Of a DNA stretch of 64,000 bases, positions 49,066 through 58,153 are shown piece by piece. Origin of the DNA: Algoriphagus oliviformis. GTDB lineage: Bacteria; Bacteroidota; Bacteroidia; Cytophagales; Cyclobacteriaceae. The DNA is taken from positions 151,775 through 215,774 of the forward strand of contig NZ_JAFKCT010000007.1 of assembly GCF_017254915.1 (NCBI RefSeq), read 5' to 3'. The position numbers were made by a program, and so were the translations under genes. Position 1 is the stretch's first letter. Every line of letters begins with the position of its first letter. The notes beneath the pieces were generated by a model. The model saw nothing but the letters and a program-made list of their open reading frames with translations, was not told the DNA's origin and searched no databases.

Positions 49066-50468
49066 GGCTTGAGGGTTAGAAGTACGACATTCTCGACATG
49101 GTAGGTCTGTGGAAACATGTCCACGGGCTGGACTTTTTCGACCTGGTATTTTTCTCCCAAGAGAGCCAAGTCCCTGGCTTGGGTGGCTGGATTGCAGGAG
49201 ACATAGACGACTTTTGGAGCTTCGAGCCTCAGCAGCATCTGGACGACTTTTTCGTCCATTCCCGCCCGTGGAGGGTCGGTGATGATCACGTCCGGACGGG
49301 CGTGGGCAGCGATGAACTCCTCATTGAGGATGTCCTTCATGTCGCCTGCATAGAAGAGCGTATTGTCGATTCCGTTGATTTGGGAGTTGAGCTTGGCATC
49401 CTCGATGGCCGCCTCTACATATTCCACACCGATGACCTGCTTGGCTTTCTTGGCCACGAAATTGGCGATCGTACCCGTGCCGGTATAGAGATCATAGACG
49501 ACCTCATCGCCCTGCAGGTCAGCAAAGTCGCGGGCGACTTTGTAGAGCTCGTAGGCTTGGTCGGAGTTGGTCTGATAGAATGATTTCGGGCCGATGCGGA
49601 AGCGAAGGCCTTCCATTTCCTCCTCGATGTAGGGGAGTCCCGCATAGGTCACCAGCTCCAGGTCGTGGAACGTCTCGTTTCCCTTTGTGTTGACCACGTA
49701 GAGAAGCGAGGTGATCTCGGGGAATCTGTTTTTCAAAAACTCCATCACCACGGGGATGTTTTCCGGATCATTTTCCCCAAACTGCACGATCACCATGGTC
49801 TGGCCCGTGCTGGTGGAGCGGATGATCAGGTTGCGGAGCAGGCCGACTTGGTTGCGGATGTCGTAGAAGCTGAGCTGGTTTTCGCGGGCAAAGGCCCGGA
49901 GTTCGTTGCGCACGTCGTTGGAGATGCCGTCCTGTAGGTAGCAATGCTCCACGTCGATGATCTTGTCAAACATCTTGGGAATGTGGAAGCCGAGCGCATT
50001 TCGCTCAAACTCCTCCCCGGAATTGATCTCTTCGCGGGTCAGCCAGCGGGAATTGGAAAAGGTGAAGTCCAGCTTGTTGCGGTAGTATTGGGTCTTGGCC
50101 GAGCCCAAGATGGGCATGACTTCGGGGATGGGGACCTTGGCGATGCGCTGAAACTGATCCACGACCTGCTGGCGCTTGTAGTCCTTCTGAAGGGCGTAGT
50201 CGATGTGCTGCCATTTGCAGCCGCCACAGGTGCCAAAATGTGGGCAGAAGGGCGTGATCCTGTCTTTTGAATACTCGTGGAAGTGTACCGCTTCCCCTTC
50301 CATGAATGAGCTTTTGCCCTTGGTGATCCGTACGTCCACCACGTCTCCCGGTGCGACATTGGCCACGAAGACGACTTTGCCATCGTGGTGCCCAACGCAC
50401 TTTCCCTCCGAGGCGATGCGCTCGATGGCCAGGTGGGTGATGACCTTGTTTTTCATTTTTCTCGACAT
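49062..50468 (-). CDS. rlmD: 23S rRNA (uracil-5-)-methyltransferase RlmD
   Basis: The 468-residue protein has a TRAM domain (about residues 10-65), a Cys cluster for the Fe-S center ('HFGTCGGCKWQHIDY'), the SAM site 'VVYDLYTGTGTIANFVAKKAKQVIGVEYV' and the catalytic 'ITDPPRAGMDEKVVQML' with the nucleophile Cys in 'VVYVSCNPATQARDL'. It methylates C5 of uridine in 23S rRNA, U1939 in E. coli numbering. Some relatives act on tRNA, so the site is inferred. Confidence 0.91.
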   Translation of the reverse strand: MSRKMKNKVITHLAIERIASEGKCVGHHDGKVVFVANVAPGDVVDVRITKGKSSFMEGEAVHFHEYSKDRITPFCPHFGTCGGCKWQHIDYALQKDYKRQQVVDQFQRIAKVPIPEVMPILGSAKTQYYRNKLDFTFSNSRWLTREEINSGEEFERNALGFHIPKMFDKIIDVEHCYLQDGISNDVRNELRAFARENQLSFYDIRNQVGLLRNLIIRSTSTGQTMVIVQFGENDPENIPVVMEFLKNRFPEITSLLYVVNTKGNETFHDLELVTYAGLPYIEEEMEGLRFRIGPKSFYQTNSDQAYELYKVARDFADLQGDEVVYDLYTGTGTIANFVAKKAKQVIGVEYVEAAIEDAKLNSQINGIDNTLFYAGDMKDILNEEFIAAHARPDVIITDPPRAGMDEKVVQMLLRLEAPKVVYVSCNPATQARDLALLGEKYQVEKVQPVDMFPQTYHVENVVLLTLKP

Positions 50469-50585
50469 GGCCGCAAAATTAGGGAAAAAAGAGAAGATGG
50501 CCTGTGGGGAATTAAAGTCTCCCGGCGGTAGTTACGCAGACAAGGGCCATATTTTCGATCTGGAAAAATTCAATTTCTTATCTTT

Positions 50586-51416
50586 ATGGCCGAAAGTAGA
50601 CCCATGAAGCTCAAGGACAAAGTAGTGATCATTACGGGGGCCACCTCAGGTATCGGTGAGGCTTGCGCGCTTGTTTTTGGAAAAGAAGGAGCCAAAGTAG
50701 TCATCACCGGCCGTAGCAAAGAGAAGCTGGAGCAGGCTTCACAGTCGCTGCGGGAGCATGAGGTGGACTTTCTTCCGGTCTTGGCTGACGCCTCCTCCGA
50801 GGCGGACAATCAGCGCATGGTCGAGGAGGCACTTCAGGCCTATGGCCGAATCGATATCCTGATCAACAATGCCGGCATATCCATGCGGGCGCTCTTTGAG
50901 GAGGTGGATTTGGACGTTTTTCGCAAAGTGATGGATACCAATTTTTGGGGCACGGTCTACGCTACCAAGTATTGCCTTCCGGCCATTCGCAAGTCACGGG
51001 GCTCGATCATCGGCATCTCTTCCATCAACGGCTTCCGGGGCACTCCCGCCCGTACGGCCTACTCCGCGAGCAAGTACGCCATGAATGGTTTTTTCGAATC
51101 CCTGCGCACCGAGGTCATGCACGAGGGGGTTCACGTGATGGTCGCTGCGCCAGGCTTTACCGCATCCAATATCCGAAACAACGCACTCACCGCCCACGGC
51201 GAATCCCAAGGCGAATCGCCCCGGGACGAGGGAAAGATGATGACCGCGACCGAGGTCGCGGAGGAGATACTGAAAGCCACACTGAGAAGAAAAAGAGATC
51301 TCGTGCTTACCATACAAGGCAAAATGGCCGTGTTTCTCAACAAGTGGATTCCGGGGATCATGGATGGAATGGTGTTCCGGGAAATGGCCAAAGAAAAGGA
51401 CTCGCCGTTCAAGTAG
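50586..51416 (+). CDS. Short-chain dehydrogenase/reductase
   Basis: The protein is 276 residues from the ATG at 50586; the ATG at 50604 (MKLKDKVVIITG) is more likely the true start, since a TATCTTTA box lies only a few bases upstream of 50586. The classical SDR motifs are clear: 'ITGATSGIGEACALVFG', 'LINNAGISM' (NNAG), 'GISSINGFRGTPARTAYSASKYAMNGFF' (Tyr-x3-Lys). The C-terminal 'NKWIPGIMDGMV' suggests membrane association, as in DltE/RDH-type SDRs. The substrate is unknown. It ends one base before the helicase gene. Confidence 0.87.
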   Translation: MAESRPMKLKDKVVIITGATSGIGEACALVFGKEGAKVVITGRSKEKLEQASQSLREHEVDFLPVLADASSEADNQRMVEEALQAYGRIDILINNAGISMRALFEEVDLDVFRKVMDTNFWGTVYATKYCLPAIRKSRGSIIGISSINGFRGTPARTAYSASKYAMNGFFESLRTEVMHEGVHVMVAAPGFTASNIRNNALTAHGESQGESPRDEGKMMTATEVAEEILKATLRRKRDLVLTIQGKMAVFLNKWIPGIMDGMVFREMAKEKDSPFK

Positions 51417-54400
51417 ATGGCTGAATCCGTCTTCCAGCACTACCTCAACAGACTCACCGACCTGTCCTCCAAAAACAGGTCGCTCTACCTGCCCAAGGTG
51501 GAAAATTCGGGTTTCATCGACATTAGGGATTTTGGTTTTTTGGACGGATCGCCCGCGTTTGAGCTCATCCGTCAGCTGATCCAAGGGAGAAAGCAAGTGT
51601 CCTTACTTCCCCAAGTGGATCCCCGCATGGGGGAGATCAACCAGCTTTCCAAAGCGCTTTCCCGCATGGCGTTTCGCGATCAGCTGATCCAGGAGGAGAC
51701 CGGTGACCGCGGGCTCTATTTGGCCTGGCCCTTTGTGGAGGGAAAGCTGCTCAATGGCCAGGTCTTGCGCGCTCCCATCCTGATGTTGCCGGTTTCCCTG
51801 GCGGTGAAAAATGAAAAGTGGACCTTGCTTTCCGAAGGTTCTTGGGAGTGGAACCCCGCTTTTCTGCTGGCATACAGCCATGCTTATGGAAAGCGGATCG
51901 ATGCCGCTGCGCTGGAAGAGGCGGCGCAGGATTTTTCGGATGATGCGACCGAATTTCGTACGCAGCTCAGCCGATTGGTTCCGGAGCATTTTTCGGTTCA
52001 AATGAGTTCCGCGCTTTTTGAGGATCAAGTAGCTCCTTTTCCAGTCTCCCAAATCTCACTGGATCAAGATCGTTTCGAGGACGGACGGCTCCTGCTGAAG
52101 CCCTATGCTTTGTTGGGTCAGTTTGCGCAGAAGGGAAGCTTCCTTTTTCGCGACTATGAAGAATTGGGTCGGCAATACGAGGGGGTGTCTTTGGAGGAGC
52201 TTTTTGAGCAGTTTTTCGCGGAAAAGGAAAAGCTGCCGATTCCTCGGGAAGAGCAGTTGTTTCCGGTTTTTGCCCTAGATGCATCCCAAGAAAAAGTGCT
52301 GGTCAGCGTCCGCCAAGGCAAGAGCCTTGTGGTGGAGGGGCCTCCTGGCACAGGCAAGTCCCAGCTGATCGCCAATTTGGTGTCAGATTACATTGCCCGT
52401 GGCAAAAAGGTGCTGGTCGTCTCCCAAAAGCGCGCCGCGCTGGATGTGGTATTCGAGCGAATGGAAAAGGCCGGCTTCGGGGATTTTTTGGCTTTGGTAC
52501 ATGACTTTCGGGGAGACCAAAAGGCGCTTTTTGAAAAACTGCGCAAGCAGATTGAGGCAATAGAATCCTATCAGGAGCAAAATCGGGGGATAGATTCCAT
52601 GCAGCTGGAGCGGGATATTTCGCGGCTTTCGGCTCGGATCGGCGTGCTTTCGGATCGCTTTGAGGAGCTGCGCACCGAGCTTTTCAACGAGAAACCTGCC
52701 GGTATTCCGATCAAAGCCATGTATCTGAAAGCGGCCTTGGACCGGCCGGCCTTAGATTTTTCCGCGCAGTTGCTCCGTATGAAATATGCTGAGGCGCTTG
52801 AGTTTGAATCGAAGTTTCGGGTCTTTGATGCGTTTCGGCAAAAGTTTGCAGGAGGGTTTTGGGAGGCTAGGCGCTCTTTCGCGCAGGTGCAGCCGACGGA
52901 TTTCGCCCGAATCCGCCAAAGTCTGTATGATGTGGAGCATTTGCGGAAAACCAAGCCACTGGGCATGGCTGGCAACGCTCTACCGACTTTAGCAAAGTCG
53001 ATTTTGGATGGGAGTCGGGTTTCGCAGCGCGTTCTTTCTTTTTTGCAAAAGCTAGACCTTCAAGCCAATCCTGAGGATGTTTTGCCTATCCTGTTTCAGG
53101 TGAGCGGGCGACAAACGCTTTCCGCATTGCTCAGCTGGCTGGCTGCTGCGACATCGGAGCTGTCCGGCATGGAGCTTCGTCTGATCGAAGATGCTGCCGA
53201 GCTGGAGCGCTTGGAGTCCGAGCTGGCGGTCTTGATACCTAAGACAGGATCGTTTTTTGGAGCTTTGGCGGCAAAGTGGAATCGAAGCAAGTTTCCGCTG
53301 ACTTTTCGGATTTTGGAGGAAAGGGGCTGGGGGCTGGATTCGGACTTGTTGGCAAAGCTGCTGTCGGAAGTACAGCGCCAAATTCAGCTGAGGAATGAGT
53401 TTTACAGCCTTCCTGGGCTAGCGGGATTGCCTTTTGAAGATTTCTCTTTTGCATCCCTCCAAACCTCTCAAAGACAGGTTTCGGGAATATTGGATTTGGC
53501 GAAAAAATGGGATGGTTTATCAGAAATCCAGTCGTTGCGGAATTGGGCTGGCTTCGATTTGGAAGCTTTTAAGTCGGGCCTTTCAGAATTGGGCGGTTGG
53601 TCGGAAGCGTTTGAAAATTCCGTCCCAGCTTGGCTTTTGTGGCTGCATCCAGAGCAGGTGCTGGAGCTTTTGGCAAGAGGCCAGGCGGCGCTTGCTTTGG
53701 AAAGTGACTTGGTGCTAAACCAAACCTTTGCTGAGCTGGCTGCCTTTGATGCTTTTCTCAAAGAATGGGGCGAGGAAAGCCAGTACCTGGCGGATGCGCT
53801 TCAGGAGCAGTTTTTTGAGAAGTCCTTGGAAGAAAGGCTTGCCGCCTTCCGAAACGGCTGGCACTTGGCTTGGATAGGGGAGCTGGAGCGAAGAACCCCG
53901 ATTTTGGCAGAAGCGGGCAGTGTCAAGCTTTCCGCGGAAATGGCAGAGCTGAAGGAAGCTATTTTGGAGAAGCGGAAAATCTCAAAGCACGTGGCGCTGC
54001 TGCGGCTGCGCGAGCAGGTGGGTTCGGGACTGGAGTTGAACCGTCTGGGCAACCGCTTGACATATCGGGAGCTGCTGCACCAAGTGAGTAAGAAGCGACA
54101 GCGCTGGCCGATCCGGAAGCTGGTGGAGGAAATGGGATCGGAGGTGCTGCGGCTGCTTCCCTGCTGGCTAGCGAGTCCTGAGACGGTTTCGGCGATTTTT
54201 CCGATTGGACAGCTGTTTGATTTGGTGATTTTTGACGAGGCCTCCCAGTGTCAGGTCGAGCGGGGTTTACCTGCTATGCTTCGAGGCCGACAAGTGGTCG
54301 TGGCGGGGGATTCCAAACAGCTGCGTCCCTCGGATTTTTATCAGGTGCGTTGGGAAAGCGAATCCGAAGGAATGGAGTATGAGGCGGAGTCGCTCTTGGA

Positions 54401-55310
54401 GCTCGCGGGACATTTTTTTGAAAAATGCCAGCTCAAAGGCCATTATCGCTCTGCTGATCCGGGGTTGATCCATTTTTCAAATTCCCATTTCTACGAGGGG
54501 CAATTGGAAACTTTGCCGGATTATGGGACCGTGAAGCTTGGGATGAGCCCTTTTTCTTGGGAGAAAACCGAAGGGATTTGGGCGAATCAGGTGAACAAAA
54601 ACGAGGCGGATGCGGTGGTCGAGCGGGTCAGATCGATCCGGAAGCAAGCTCCGGGGGACACTATCGGCATCGTCACCGGCAACTATTTTCAGATGGAGCT
54701 GATCCGGGAAAAACTCTGGGAATCGGGGGTGCTCCAGAGTGATGTAAAAGTCCGAAATATCGAAAACGTGCAGGGGGATGAGTTCGATCAGGTGGTGCTG
54801 TCTCTGGGCTACGCGCCAAACCGGGAGGGGAGGTTGTTGACCAATTTTGGCCTGCTGGGCAAGTCGGGTGCTGAAAACCGCCTGAACGTGGCCATCAGCC
54901 GCGCTCGGAAGGCAATGCACGTCATCAGCAGCATTGCCCCAGAGGACTTTCGTCCGAGTCAACTTCAAAATCCAGGTTTGGTGCTGCTTCATGGTTTTTT
55001 GGCTTTTGTAAGGGAGCAGAGCGAGGAGATGGCTTTGCCCCAGTCGACCGTAGTATGCGATAGATTCGAGATAGATTGGAGCCTGAAAAGCCGCCTTTTG
55101 GATTCAGCGGAGGGCTTTTCTCGGCAGGTTCCCTCCTCGGTGATGGATTTGGTGAAAATGATGCCGGGTGAAGATCAAGTCGCGATCTTGACCGATGACC
55201 AGCGTTTTTTCAATGCATCCACCGCCAAGGCTGCCATGGCCTACCATCCCATCCTACTGGAGCAAAAAGGCTGGAAGTGGGAGTGGATATGGAGTAGGAG
55301 ATTTTTATGA
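51417..55310 (+). CDS. Large SF1 helicase of the DUF4011 type, with a REase-like C-terminal remnant
   Basis: The 1297-residue protein starts directly after the SDR stop. Its N-terminal ~200 residues fit DUF4011 ('YLNRLTDLSSKNRSLYL'). The SF1 motor follows: Walker A GPPGTGKS at 308-315, a long helical insertion (about 370-900), Walker B/DEAS at 940-944 ('DEASQCQVERGLPAML'), 'VVVAGDSKQLRPSDFY', and motifs 'YRSADPGLIHFSNSHFY', 'NVQGDEFDQVVLSLGY', 'NRLNVAISRARKAM'. The last ~45 residues ('LTDDQRFFNASTAKAAMAY' to 'WIWSRRFL') look like a degenerate Vsr/DUF559 nuclease end. It may act on nucleic acids in defence or repair; the role is not known. Confidence 0.85.
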   Translation: MAESVFQHYLNRLTDLSSKNRSLYLPKVENSGFIDIRDFGFLDGSPAFELIRQLIQGRKQVSLLPQVDPRMGEINQLSKALSRMAFRDQLIQEETGDRGLYLAWPFVEGKLLNGQVLRAPILMLPVSLAVKNEKWTLLSEGSWEWNPAFLLAYSHAYGKRIDAAALEEAAQDFSDDATEFRTQLSRLVPEHFSVQMSSALFEDQVAPFPVSQISLDQDRFEDGRLLLKPYALLGQFAQKGSFLFRDYEELGRQYEGVSLEELFEQFFAEKEKLPIPREEQLFPVFALDASQEKVLVSVRQGKSLVVEGPPGTGKSQLIANLVSDYIARGKKVLVVSQKRAALDVVFERMEKAGFGDFLALVHDFRGDQKALFEKLRKQIEAIESYQEQNRGIDSMQLERDISRLSARIGVLSDRFEELRTELFNEKPAGIPIKAMYLKAALDRPALDFSAQLLRMKYAEALEFESKFRVFDAFRQKFAGGFWEARRSFAQVQPTDFARIRQSLYDVEHLRKTKPLGMAGNALPTLAKSILDGSRVSQRVLSFLQKLDLQANPEDVLPILFQVSGRQTLSALLSWLAAATSELSGMELRLIEDAAELERLESELAVLIPKTGSFFGALAAKWNRSKFPLTFRILEERGWGLDSDLLAKLLSEVQRQIQLRNEFYSLPGLAGLPFEDFSFASLQTSQRQVSGILDLAKKWDGLSEIQSLRNWAGFDLEAFKSGLSELGGWSEAFENSVPAWLLWLHPEQVLELLARGQAALALESDLVLNQTFAELAAFDAFLKEWGEESQYLADALQEQFFEKSLEERLAAFRNGWHLAWIGELERRTPILAEAGSVKLSAEMAELKEAILEKRKISKHVALLRLREQVGSGLELNRLGNRLTYRELLHQVSKKRQRWPIRKLVEEMGSEVLRLLPCWLASPETVSAIFPIGQLFDLVIFDEASQCQVERGLPAMLRGRQVVVAGDSKQLRPSDFYQVRWESESEGMEYEAESLLELAGHFFEKCQLKGHYRSADPGLIHFSNSHFYEGQLETLPDYGTVKLGMSPFSWEKTEGIWANQVNKNEADAVVERVRSIRKQAPGDTIGIVTGNYFQMELIREKLWESGVLQSDVKVRNIENVQGDEFDQVVLSLGYAPNREGRLLTNFGLLGKSGAENRLNVAISRARKAMHVISSIAPEDFRPSQLQNPGLVLLHGFLAFVREQSEEMALPQSTVVCDRFEIDWSLKSRLLDSAEGFSRQVPSSVMDLVKMMPGEDQVAILTDDQRFFNASTAKAAMAYHPILLEQKGWKWEWIWSRRFL

Positions 55311-55315
55311 ATTAT

Positions 55316-55329
55316 ATTTCATTCATTAA
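55316..55329. repeat. Left arm of a 14-bp perfect inverted repeat around the helicase-hipB gap
   Basis: ATTTCATTCATTAA, five bases after the helicase stop, is the exact inverse complement of 55590-55603. A shorter direct copy (ATTTCATTAA) is at 55357-55366. Confidence 0.6.
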
Positions 55330-55372
55330 ATCTATTTTTAATTGATAAGGAATGATATTTCATTAATTATAA

Positions 55373-55525
55373 TATAAATTGTCCGCTTTTATGCCAGTAG
55401 ACAGCCGTGACAATCCGAATGAACGCTAAAATTGGGGCTTTGCCCTACTTCGGTCTTCGGTCATCGGTCTTCCAGCCCGATTGAAGAAGCAAATTCGCTT
55501 ACTGGCGAGATTGCGGATAATCATG
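55373..55525. mobile_element. MITE-like element, copy 2
   Basis: The 142-bp core (55379-55520) is nearly identical to copy 1 at 19077-19229, apart from a short central segment where copy 1 has extra bases. The ends TTGTCCGC and GCGGATAA are imperfect inverted repeats (15 of 21 in the outer 21 bases). The 8-base AATTATAA occurs on both sides (55365-55372 and 55526-55533) and may be the target duplication. No ORF is present. Confidence 0.7.
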
Positions 55526-55589
55526 AATTATAAAATCTCAAATCGATTTTATTGTAGGAAATCTCATGCAAAAATGGTATATTGGTGTG

Positions 55590-55603
55590 TTAATGAATGA
55601 AAT
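55590..55603. promoter_or_regulatory. Right arm of the 14-bp inverted repeat; possible hipB operator
   Basis: TTAATGAATGAAAT ends seven bases before the hipB ATG and is the exact inverse of 55316-55329. Its place right upstream of an autoregulated HTH gene makes an operator plausible. I cannot separate this from an insertion scar. Confidence 0.4.
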
Positions 55604-55610
55604 TTGAGTC

Positions 55611-55946
55611 ATGGATATAGCTCAATTATCTGATGCTGCGATCATCCGAAAGATCGGGGAATTCGTCAAAAAGAAGCGAATAGATCTCAATAAGACCCAG
55701 GATACGCTGGCCTATGAGGCGGGGATCAGCCGCTCTACACTCAGTCTGCTGGAGCGTGGCGAGAAGGTGAATCTGATCACGCTGATCCAGGTACTGCGGG
55801 TGCTGGACGAGTTGGCGATTTTTGAGGCGTTCGAGCTCGGACTTCGGATCAGTCCCATCGAGTATATCAAGCTTCAAAAGAAGCACGAGCGTCAGCGCGT
55901 TCGCAATAATGATCTCGCTGCCGAAAATCCCCGCTCTGAATGGTAG
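55611..55946 (+). CDS. HipB-like XRE antitoxin
   Basis: The 111-residue protein has an XRE helix-turn-helix: 'IGEFVKKKRIDLNKTQDTLAYEAGISRSTLSLLERGEKVNLITLIQVLRVL'. A C-terminal tail of about 40 residues follows. It overlaps the HipA-like gene by 7 bases, as expected for a HipBA pair. The C-terminal tail in HipB is a degron; whether this one is degraded is unknown. Confidence 0.88.
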   Translation: MDIAQLSDAAIIRKIGEFVKKKRIDLNKTQDTLAYEAGISRSTLSLLERGEKVNLITLIQVLRVLDELAIFEAFELGLRISPIEYIKLQKKHERQRVRNNDLAAENPRSEW

Positions 55947-57241
55947 TCTCCGCGGAGGTGTGGCTTTGGGAAAAGCTTGCTGGTGCGGTGCTCTGGGACG
56001 AGTCTCAGCAGGTGGCCAGCTTCGAGTTTGATCGGGGCTTTTTGCGCTCGGGTCTGGATATCTCGCCTGTGTTGATGCCTTTGGCTCAAGGGAAGCGCTT
56101 GTATTCTTTTCCCGAAACCCGCAGAGGAAGGAATGATGCTTTTGATACCTTCAAAGGACTTCCTGGCCTTTTGGCCGATATGCTTCCGGACAAGTACGGT
56201 AATCAGCTGATCAATGCTTGGCTGGTGCAAAACGGCCGTCCCACTGACAGCCTCAATCCTGTCGAGCTACTCTGCTTTATAGGGAAAAGAGGCGTGGGCG
56301 CATTGGAGATCAAGCCGTCTTTGCGGCCGGAATCTTCCAAGGCTAGCACCTTGGAGGTGGAGAGTCTCGTGGAGATCGCTTCCAAAGTGCTGAACTCGAA
56401 GGAAGGGTTCACCAGTGACCTGTCCCATGACGAGGAGTCGGCGCTGGCGGATATCCTCAAGATCGGCACTTCCGCTGGTGGAGCGAGAGCCAAGGCAGTC
56501 ATAGCCTTCAATCCCGAGACAGGCGAGGTGAAAAGCGGTCAGGTACAGGCTCCGGAAGGATTTTCCTACTGGATCATCAAGTTTGACGGGGTGCATGATT
56601 CGCAGTTTGGCGCGACGGCCGGCTATGGAAGAGTCGAAATGGCCTACTACCTCATGGCTAGGGAGGCAGGAATTGAGATGAATGAATGCCGTATTCTCGA
56701 GGAAAACGGCAGGGCACACTTCATGACCAAGCGCTTTGATCGCACGGATGCAGGGGACAAGATTCATATGCAGAGCCTCTGTGGGCTTCGGCATTTTGAC
56801 TTCAACCAAGTCGGCTACTACAGCTACGAGCAGGTATTTGAGACCATGCGGATGCTTCGCCTGCCATATCCCGAAGCGGAGCAGATGTTTGTCAGGATGG
56901 TGTTCAACGTCCTGGCCCGCAACTGCGACGACCATACTAAAAACTTTGCTTTTCTGATGGATCGCCGTGGCAAGTGGAAGCTTTCTCCCGCCTACGACAT
57001 CTGTCATGCCTATCGCCCGGGCAGCCTGTGGGTGAGCGCGCAGTCACTCATGGTCAACGGCAAACGGGACAGGATCGGTGACGCGGACTTTTTGGAAGTA
57101 GCCCAAAAGATGAACATCAGAAAGCCTCAGGAGAAAATCGATCGGGTACGGGCGGCGGTCAAGCAATGGATGCGTTTCGCAGAGGAGGTTCATGTGGAGG
57201 CTCCCCTGCGCGACTCGATCCAGAAAACACTGCTGGCTTGA
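55940..57241 (+). CDS. HipA-like serine/threonine kinase toxin
   Basis: The 433-residue protein has the HipA N-subdomain (VWLWEKLAGAVLWDES, 'PLAQGKRLYSFPE', 'FKGLPGLLADMLPDKYGNQLI') and the kinase C-lobe with catalytic 'LARNCDDHTKNFAFLMDRRGKWKLSPAYDICH' (catalytic Asp and Mg-binding Asp of SPAYDI). The ATP-binding Lys is in 'YWIIKFDG'. The motifs appear intact. HipA phosphorylates GltX in E. coli; the target here is not known. Confidence 0.9.
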   Translation: MVVSAEVWLWEKLAGAVLWDESQQVASFEFDRGFLRSGLDISPVLMPLAQGKRLYSFPETRRGRNDAFDTFKGLPGLLADMLPDKYGNQLINAWLVQNGRPTDSLNPVELLCFIGKRGVGALEIKPSLRPESSKASTLEVESLVEIASKVLNSKEGFTSDLSHDEESALADILKIGTSAGGARAKAVIAFNPETGEVKSGQVQAPEGFSYWIIKFDGVHDSQFGATAGYGRVEMAYYLMAREAGIEMNECRILEENGRAHFMTKRFDRTDAGDKIHMQSLCGLRHFDFNQVGYYSYEQVFETMRMLRLPYPEAEQMFVRMVFNVLARNCDDHTKNFAFLMDRRGKWKLSPAYDICHAYRPGSLWVSAQSLMVNGKRDRIGDADFLEVAQKMNIRKPQEKIDRVRAAVKQWMRFAEEVHVEAPLRDSIQKTLLA

Positions 57242-57244
57242 GGA

Positions 57245-58129
57245 TCAGAACAGCGGGTTAGAGGGGTCGTTTGGGATGCGTAGGTTCGTGCCGAGCCTGC
57301 CGTTCAGCTTTTCGATGAAGTGGGCAGAGAGGAGCGGGGAGGCTTCCTCGATATTTTGGTGGACAAAGAAATACAGCTTCTGCAGCCCCTGTTCTTTCCA
57401 TGAGGCGATGCGATCCACCCATTCGTCCAGTCGGGTGTAATCACTGTCCACGTTTGCTCCGACAAACCGCACGAAAGCCTCCTCGCTGGACAGGCGCATG
57501 TGCAGCATATCCCGGCGACCGGCGGTGTCCACGATGATATTGGACACGTGGTAGCTCTGGAGAATTTTGTAAAACTCATCGGCAGCCTTGCCTTCAAACC
57601 AGGTTTTGTTTCTCACCTCGATGGCTAGGGGCACGTCTTTCGGGAAATCCGCCACGAAACGCTCCACCCGGCTCATGTCCTTGGGCTGGAAGTTGTCGTG
57701 AACCTGCAGGAAGATCATGCCGAGCTTTTCATCCAAATGGCTCATGGTGGCTACGAAGTTGTCCACCTCGCTTTTTACCTCGATCAATCGCTTGAAGTGG
57801 CTGATCGTCTGCGGGATTTTTGGGAAAAACTTAAAATTCGCCGGCGTCTTTTCTTTCCAGACCACCACCTGCTCATTTTTTGGGACTCCGTAGTGCGTCG
57901 AATTGAGCTCGATGGAGTTAAACTGCCGGGAGTAGTAAGTCAACTCGTCCTTGGTGCCTCTCGGATAGAATCCCTTCAGGTCGGTTTTGTTCCACTTGGC
58001 GCAGCCCACGAAGACCTCAAAGGCAACACCTTCGGACTTGTATTCCGCCAGCACCTTTTTGGTGTCTGGATGGTCTGCTGGCAGGGTGAAATCAATGGCT
58101 TCTGGGTTGTCGACGGCTCCGAATTTCAT
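57245..58129 (-). CDS. DUF72 family protein
   Basis: The 294-residue protein is a TIM-barrel-like DUF72 member: 'VFVGCAKWNKTDLKGFYPRGTKDELTYYSRQFNSIELNSTHYGVP', 'PKIPQTISHFKRL', 'GMIFLQVHDNF' and 'VPLAIEVRNKTWF'. The family is widespread and uncharacterised. It converges on hipA with only 3 bases between the stop codons. Confidence 0.9.
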   Translation of the reverse strand: MKFGAVDNPEAIDFTLPADHPDTKKVLAEYKSEGVAFEVFVGCAKWNKTDLKGFYPRGTKDELTYYSRQFNSIELNSTHYGVPKNEQVVVWKEKTPANFKFFPKIPQTISHFKRLIEVKSEVDNFVATMSHLDEKLGMIFLQVHDNFQPKDMSRVERFVADFPKDVPLAIEVRNKTWFEGKAADEFYKILQSYHVSNIIVDTAGRRDMLHMRLSSEEAFVRFVGANVDSDYTRLDEWVDRIASWKEQGLQKLYFFVHQNIEEASPLLSAHFIEKLNGRLGTNLRIPNDPSNPLF

Positions 58130-58153
58130 GGGATGGGAATTGCTTGTGCTTAC

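Noticed and set aside
55940-57241. HipA pseudogene
   Set aside because: The frame is full length and the catalytic Asp, ATP-binding Lys and SPAYDI segment are all present.
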